Shown here piece by piece: positions 60,295-64,000 of a stretch of 64,000 nt of DNA. The first letter of the stretch is position 1; every line of letters starts with the position of its first letter. Source of the stretch: Dokdonia sinensis (GTDB lineage Bacteria > Bacteroidota > Bacteroidia > Flavobacteriales > Flavobacteriaceae); contig NZ_REFV01000008.1 in NCBI RefSeq assembly GCF_003688895.1, forward strand, positions 1 to 64,000. Reading direction: 5' to 3'. Position numbers and translations under genes: made by a program. The notes under the pieces were generated by a model. The model had not been told where the DNA came from. It saw nothing but the letters and a program-made list of their open reading frames with translations, and made no database searches.

Positions 60295-63200
60295 ATGACA
60301 GACTTCAACTTTACGAAGTGGAATAAAATAATAGGATGGGTCGCTTTCTCCATAGCGCTCATCACATTCTCGCTTACCGTAGAGCCCACAGCCAGTTTCT
60401 GGGATGCGGGAGAGTACATATCTACATCTTCTAAGCTGGAAATAGGACACCCACCAGGAGCACCGCTCTATCAGATTATGGGCGCTTTTTTCTCAAACTT
60501 TGCTCCAGATCCAAAGTATATAGCACTTGCAGTAAACTTTATGTCTGTTATCTCAAGTGCTTTTGCGATTCTTTTTATGTTTTGGTCACTTACGTACCTC
60601 ATCCGTAGGATGATAGTAAAAAATAAGGAAGTAATCACAGCACAAACCGAAAAAGCCATCCTTGCCAGTGCATTTGTAGGAGCAACAGCTTTTACATTTA
60701 CAGACAGTTTCTGGTTTAACGCCGTAGAGGCCGAAGTTTATGCAGGCGCCATTTTTATAATGTCCCTTCTCTTTTATCTCGGACTCCTGTGGGAACGCGA
60801 TATGCACAAGCCTCGCGGTAACCGCTGGTTGATACTTATTTCCTTTGTCGTAGGATTATCTTTTGGGATTCACTTTATGGGACTTTTGACGATTCCAGCC
60901 ATCGGGTTTCTGTACTATTTTAAAAACACAGAAAAAATTACGGTCAAAAATTTTATCATAGCAAATGTGGTCGTGGTGGCCATCTTGATGTTCATTTTCA
61001 AGCTACTACTACCTTATACGCTCTCATTTTTCGGATATCTGGAAGTATTTTTTGTAAACAGTGTTGGGCTACCTTTTAATAGCGGGACCATTATTGCGGG
61101 ACTGATTCTTATTGCGGTTTTTTATTATGGGATTACGCTTTCGCGAAAGCGGAATTACCCCATCGCAAATACCCTACTCCTCTGTACATTGTACATCTTC
61201 ATAGGTTTTTCTTCTTGGATGATGTTGCCCATACGTGCAAACGCGGGAACGACCATAAACGAAAATAATCCAAACAACGCTCGTGAGCTTCTCGCCTACT
61301 ATAACCGCGAGCAGTATCCTGAAACACACCTGTTCTACGGACCTCAATTTACCTCTGACTACGCAGGACTAGATGCTGATAACCCGTACAAAGACGATAA
61401 GAAAAAGTACGAGCAGAATAAGCGTACAGGAAAATATGAAGTAGTGAACGAGTGGAAAAACACCGGTCAAAACTTAGATGACTCGCAAAAAGGTTTCTTG
61501 CCTAGAATGTGGAGTCCAGAAAATAATGTGAACTATTTACAATATACAGGACCGCTTGCATTTACTATAAAACCGGAGTATGCTAATAATCCTGATTTAC
61601 AAAATGCTGTTTCCCGTTTTCGAAAAGCTTTTGCAGAGGGACGTGTAGATCTAGAAGGTTATGATGCATTTTTAAAACAATACGGACAGGAATATCTGGA
61701 TGTAGAGAAACCATCCTTTGGGGCCAATATGGATTTTATGTTCCGTTTTCAGTTTTCTTATATGTACTGGAGGTATTTTGCGTGGAACTTTATAGGCCGT
61801 CAGGATGATATACAGGGAACGGGTGATAATTTTCACGGGAACTGGCTTAGTGGGATAGATTTTATAGATAGTATGTTTATAGGTCCTCAAGAGAACTTAC
61901 CTTCTGATGCGCTTGAAAACAAAGCACGCAACACCTATTATTTCTTACCATTTTTACTAGGACTATTTGGTTTTATATTCCAATTATCAAAGGACAAACG
62001 CAATTTCTGGGTAATGCTGGTGTTCTTTCTCTTTACGGGAATTGCCCTAAAAATCTACCTGAACGAGCGACCTTTTGAACCTCGAGAACGAGATTATGCG
62101 CTCGTAGGCTCCTTTTACGTTTTTGCGATGTGGATAGGCTTTGGAGCATTTGCGCTCTATGAAAGCTTTAGCGAATTCCTGAGCAGAAAAATTGCACTTC
62201 CCATAGTCACCGTACTTTGTTTACTGGCGGGACCTATCCTACTTGCCAGCCAAAACTGGGACGACCACGACCGCTCTGGCCGAAAGACTGCCCTTGCAAT
62301 GGCGCGTAAATATCTGGATTCGGTCGATGAGAATGCGATACTGTTTACCATAGGTGATAACGATACATTTGCCCTTTGGTACCTTCAAGAGATAGAAGAA
62401 TACCGCACCGATGTGCGTGTAGTAAACACCAGCCTCTTTAACACAGATTGGTATATAGACCAGATGAAACGTCCGGCCTATGAGAGTGCTCCTATCCCTG
62501 GACAATTGCGCCACGACCAGTATGTAACAGGAACTCGCGATGCGATTTGGTATGTACCCGTAAGTGACTCTACAGATATTAAAACGTGGCTTAACTGGGT
62601 TGCGAGTGATGACCCGAGAACTAAGGAAGAACTGCGCAACGGACAATCTGTAAGTACTTTCCCAAGTAAAAACATCCGTATTCCTGTAGATAAGGAGTCT
62701 GTGATGAAGAACAATATCGTCGCTGTAAAAGATGCAGATAAGGTTGTTCCGTACATCGATATTGAGCTTAAAGGAGATATTCTGTACAAGAACCGTCTCG
62801 TGATGCTGGACGTGATTGCAAACAACAATTGGGAACGCCCTATTTACTTTACTGGTGGAAGTTTTGGCGATGATGATTACTTATGGATGAAAGACTTCCT
62901 GCAACTGGACGGTGTTTGCTACAAACTTGTACCTATCTATACCCCTGTAGACCCTAGAAATCCTTATGATATGGGTCGTGTAGATTCCGAAAAGATGTAT
63001 AATATCGTGAAGAATTGGTACTGGGGTAATAGCGGTAGTGACGACATTTATCACGACCGTGAGACCAGAACGAACGGCATCACCTACCGTGGCAATATTG
63101 CACGCCTAGTAGAACAACTTTTAAATGACGGCGAACCAGAAAAGGCAAAAGAAATGCTGGATCTTGCTATGGAAAAAATGCCGGTAGATAAATTTGAATT

Positions 63201-63600
63201 CTACACACTCCTTGAACCTTATATTTCTGGATATTATGAAATAGGAGAAAAAGACACAGCGCGCAAAATATGGACAGATGTAGCCCGCAAGTATCAAGAA
63301 CAACTCACGTATTTGAGCTCTGTATCAGAAGAACGCCAAATTCAATATGCAGAAGAAATCTATACAAATATTGAGCGTTACCGTGGTCTTCTAGATCTTT
63401 TAATCATTAGTGGTGATGAAGACCTCGTCAAGGAAAAAGCAGATGAGTTTAATAACTATCTCAAGCTATTCTCCCTCTTTTACGACGATGAAGACATAGA
63501 AGAAATTGAGCGTTCAGAAATGCTAGAAACATTAGAGCAACCTACTATCCCTATCCCGTCAGATACGCTGGGAACGCTAGATACAGCGACAACAAATTAA
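60295..63600 (+). CDS. DUF2723 membrane protein (PMT-like glycosyltransferase superfamily)
   Basis: A 1,101-residue membrane protein. The first 620 residues contain about a dozen membrane segments; the N-terminus has TVEPTASFWDAGEYISTSSKLEIGHPPGAPLYQ cut by the first loop, where the acidic DAGE loop is the family hallmark, followed by VEAEVYAGAIFIMSLLFYLG. It belongs to the protein O-mannosyltransferase-like superfamily that transfers sugars from lipid carriers. The last 450 residues are soluble, ending in helical repeats and an acidic tail. Such proteins are typical of Bacteroidota; they may glycosylate secreted proteins. The host palindrome at 61139 is encoded as LSRK. Confidence 0.88.
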   Translation: MTDFNFTKWNKIIGWVAFSIALITFSLTVEPTASFWDAGEYISTSSKLEIGHPPGAPLYQIMGAFFSNFAPDPKYIALAVNFMSVISSAFAILFMFWSLTYLIRRMIVKNKEVITAQTEKAILASAFVGATAFTFTDSFWFNAVEAEVYAGAIFIMSLLFYLGLLWERDMHKPRGNRWLILISFVVGLSFGIHFMGLLTIPAIGFLYYFKNTEKITVKNFIIANVVVVAILMFIFKLLLPYTLSFFGYLEVFFVNSVGLPFNSGTIIAGLILIAVFYYGITLSRKRNYPIANTLLLCTLYIFIGFSSWMMLPIRANAGTTINENNPNNARELLAYYNREQYPETHLFYGPQFTSDYAGLDADNPYKDDKKKYEQNKRTGKYEVVNEWKNTGQNLDDSQKGFLPRMWSPENNVNYLQYTGPLAFTIKPEYANNPDLQNAVSRFRKAFAEGRVDLEGYDAFLKQYGQEYLDVEKPSFGANMDFMFRFQFSYMYWRYFAWNFIGRQDDIQGTGDNFHGNWLSGIDFIDSMFIGPQENLPSDALENKARNTYYFLPFLLGLFGFIFQLSKDKRNFWVMLVFFLFTGIALKIYLNERPFEPRERDYALVGSFYVFAMWIGFGAFALYESFSEFLSRKIALPIVTVLCLLAGPILLASQNWDDHDRSGRKTALAMARKYLDSVDENAILFTIGDNDTFALWYLQEIEEYRTDVRVVNTSLFNTDWYIDQMKRPAYESAPIPGQLRHDQYVTGTRDAIWYVPVSDSTDIKTWLNWVASDDPRTKEELRNGQSVSTFPSKNIRIPVDKESVMKNNIVAVKDADKVVPYIDIELKGDILYKNRLVMLDVIANNNWERPIYFTGGSFGDDDYLWMKDFLQLDGVCYKLVPIYTPVDPRNPYDMGRVDSEKMYNIVKNWYWGNSGSDDIYHDRETRTNGITYRGNIARLVEQLLNDGEPEKAKEMLDLAMEKMPVDKFEFYTLLEPYISGYYEIGEKDTARKIWTDVARKYQEQLTYLSSVSEERQIQYAEEIYTNIERYRGLLDLLIISGDEDLVKEKADEFNNYLKLFSLFYDDEDIEEIERSEMLETLEQPTIPIPSDTLGTLDTATTN

Positions 63601-63601
63601 G

Positions 63602-64000
63602 ATGAACTTCTTCATCCCATTACCTGTACGGGTACCACGATTTATAAAATGGTGGTACCCGTCTTGGTATATTTGGGACAGGAAAACAAATAAAAAAACG
63701 GTCTATCTCACCTTTGATGACGGTCCTATTCCAGAAGTGACGGAGTGGGTTTTAGATACGCTTTCGCGAAAGCGTATACCCGCAACATTCTTTTGTATAG
63801 GAGATAATGTACGCAAGCACCCCACTATTTTTAAGCGCCTCATCGCCGAAGGTCACAGCATAGGCAACCACACTTTTAATCACCTAAAAGGCTGGCAAAC
63901 CGAAGATAAAACCTACCTCAAAAACACCCATCTCGCTGACCTGGAAATGCGAAAACACGTTGATATTACTCCCAGTGAACTCGCCACAAACCTCTTTAGA
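63602..64000 (+). CDS. Polysaccharide deacetylase (NodB domain), partial
   Basis: An open frame from ATG at 63602, one base after the DUF2723 stop, runs off the window end (133 codons). TVYLTFDDGPIPEVTEW near residue 38 has the catalytic and metal Asp pair, and GNHTFNHLKGW near 90 the metal His pair of NodB-type deacetylases. It probably removes acetyl groups from a cell-envelope polysaccharide or peptidoglycan. There is no clear signal peptide in the first 30 residues. The host palindrome at 63762 is encoded as LSRK. The missing 3' part should contain the last catalytic His motif. Confidence 0.88.
   Translation, partial: MNFFIPLPVRVPRFIKWWYPSWYIWDRKTNKKTVYLTFDDGPIPEVTEWVLDTLSRKRIPATFFCIGDNVRKHPTIFKRLIAEGHSIGNHTFNHLKGWQTEDKTYLKNTHLADLEMRKHVDITPSELATNLFR

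Larger units (their letters stand above)
9592..63771. repeat. Dispersed host palindrome (GC)TTTCGCGAAA(GC), 22 exact cores
   Basis: Exact TTTCGCGAAA begins at 9592, 10850, 11599, 15276, 17317, 19039, 21871, 23836, 27561, 28010, 31277, 31987, 32755, 34219, 37976, 41823, 44744, 48053, 53089, 58101, 61139 and 63762. Most copies extend to GCTTTCGCGAAAGC. Fourteen are inside genes, where they encode AFAK (six), LSRK (six) or FRE (two) depending on the frame; eight are between genes. By base composition far fewer than one is expected in 64 kb. None occurs in 1-9,591. The function is unknown. Confidence 0.95.

Noticed and set aside
1-64000. CRISPR array
   Set aside because: No array of 25-45 base repeats with unique spacers was seen; the only tandem array is the 7-base satellite at 31872-31954.

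Overview
The window looks like a chromosome segment of a marine-type member of the Flavobacteriaceae (Bacteroidota). The evidence is low GC, promoters of the Bacteroidota type (TTTG, about 17 bases, then TAnnTTTG), a protein with a type IX secretion (T9SS) C-terminal tail, and many lineage-typical families (GIN domain, DUF2723, DUF4271, DUF4296, DnaE with an N-terminal exonuclease). A palindrome centred on TTTCGCGAAA is scattered through it, inside and between genes (22 exact copies). I cannot name the species; Dokdonia-like bacteria are a guess.

Bases 1 to about 11,460 are accessory DNA. At the left edge is the end of an IS3-family element next to a possibly truncated gene. A three-gene overlapping operon follows (excisionase-like HTH, small unknown, primase/helicase), carrying a dense cluster of the palindromic hexamer TTGCAA. 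After convergent unknown genes comes a defence-like cluster on the minus strand. In order of transcription it holds a type IIG restriction-modification protein, two unknown genes, a promoter with a roughly 360-base structured untranslated region, a reverse transcriptase of the defence type (DRT2-like is my best match), and a PD-(D/E)xK nuclease-like membrane protein. The leader plus reverse transcriptase is the most likely undescribed or little-described system here. The host palindrome is absent from 1-9,591 and appears first in the restriction gene. A tRNA-Ser gene marks the border with the core genome.

From 11.6 kb on the DNA is core: asparaginase, an acyltransferase, TatD and DUF4199; then a TetR-controlled RND efflux operon (TetR, TolC, adaptor, pump) with a four-helix-bundle gene flanked by inverted repeats inserted in it; then a transglutaminase, dnaE, and rpsP-rimM with a 7-base tandem repeat beginning at the rimM stop codon; trmN6, a glutaryl-CoA-type dehydrogenase, a phosphoesterase, envelope and regulatory genes; an iron-sulfur/redox group (ferredoxin, ferredoxin-NADP reductase, NifU, Mrp); an alkyltransferase-like protein, trmB, a glycosyltransferase overlapping a sensor kinase/response regulator pair; a T9SS substrate, a LuxE-like enzyme, tyrS, pyrC, hemD; a broken DUF2461 gene, tRNA-Gln, a DUF2723 membrane protein and the start of a polysaccharide deacetylase cut by the window end.
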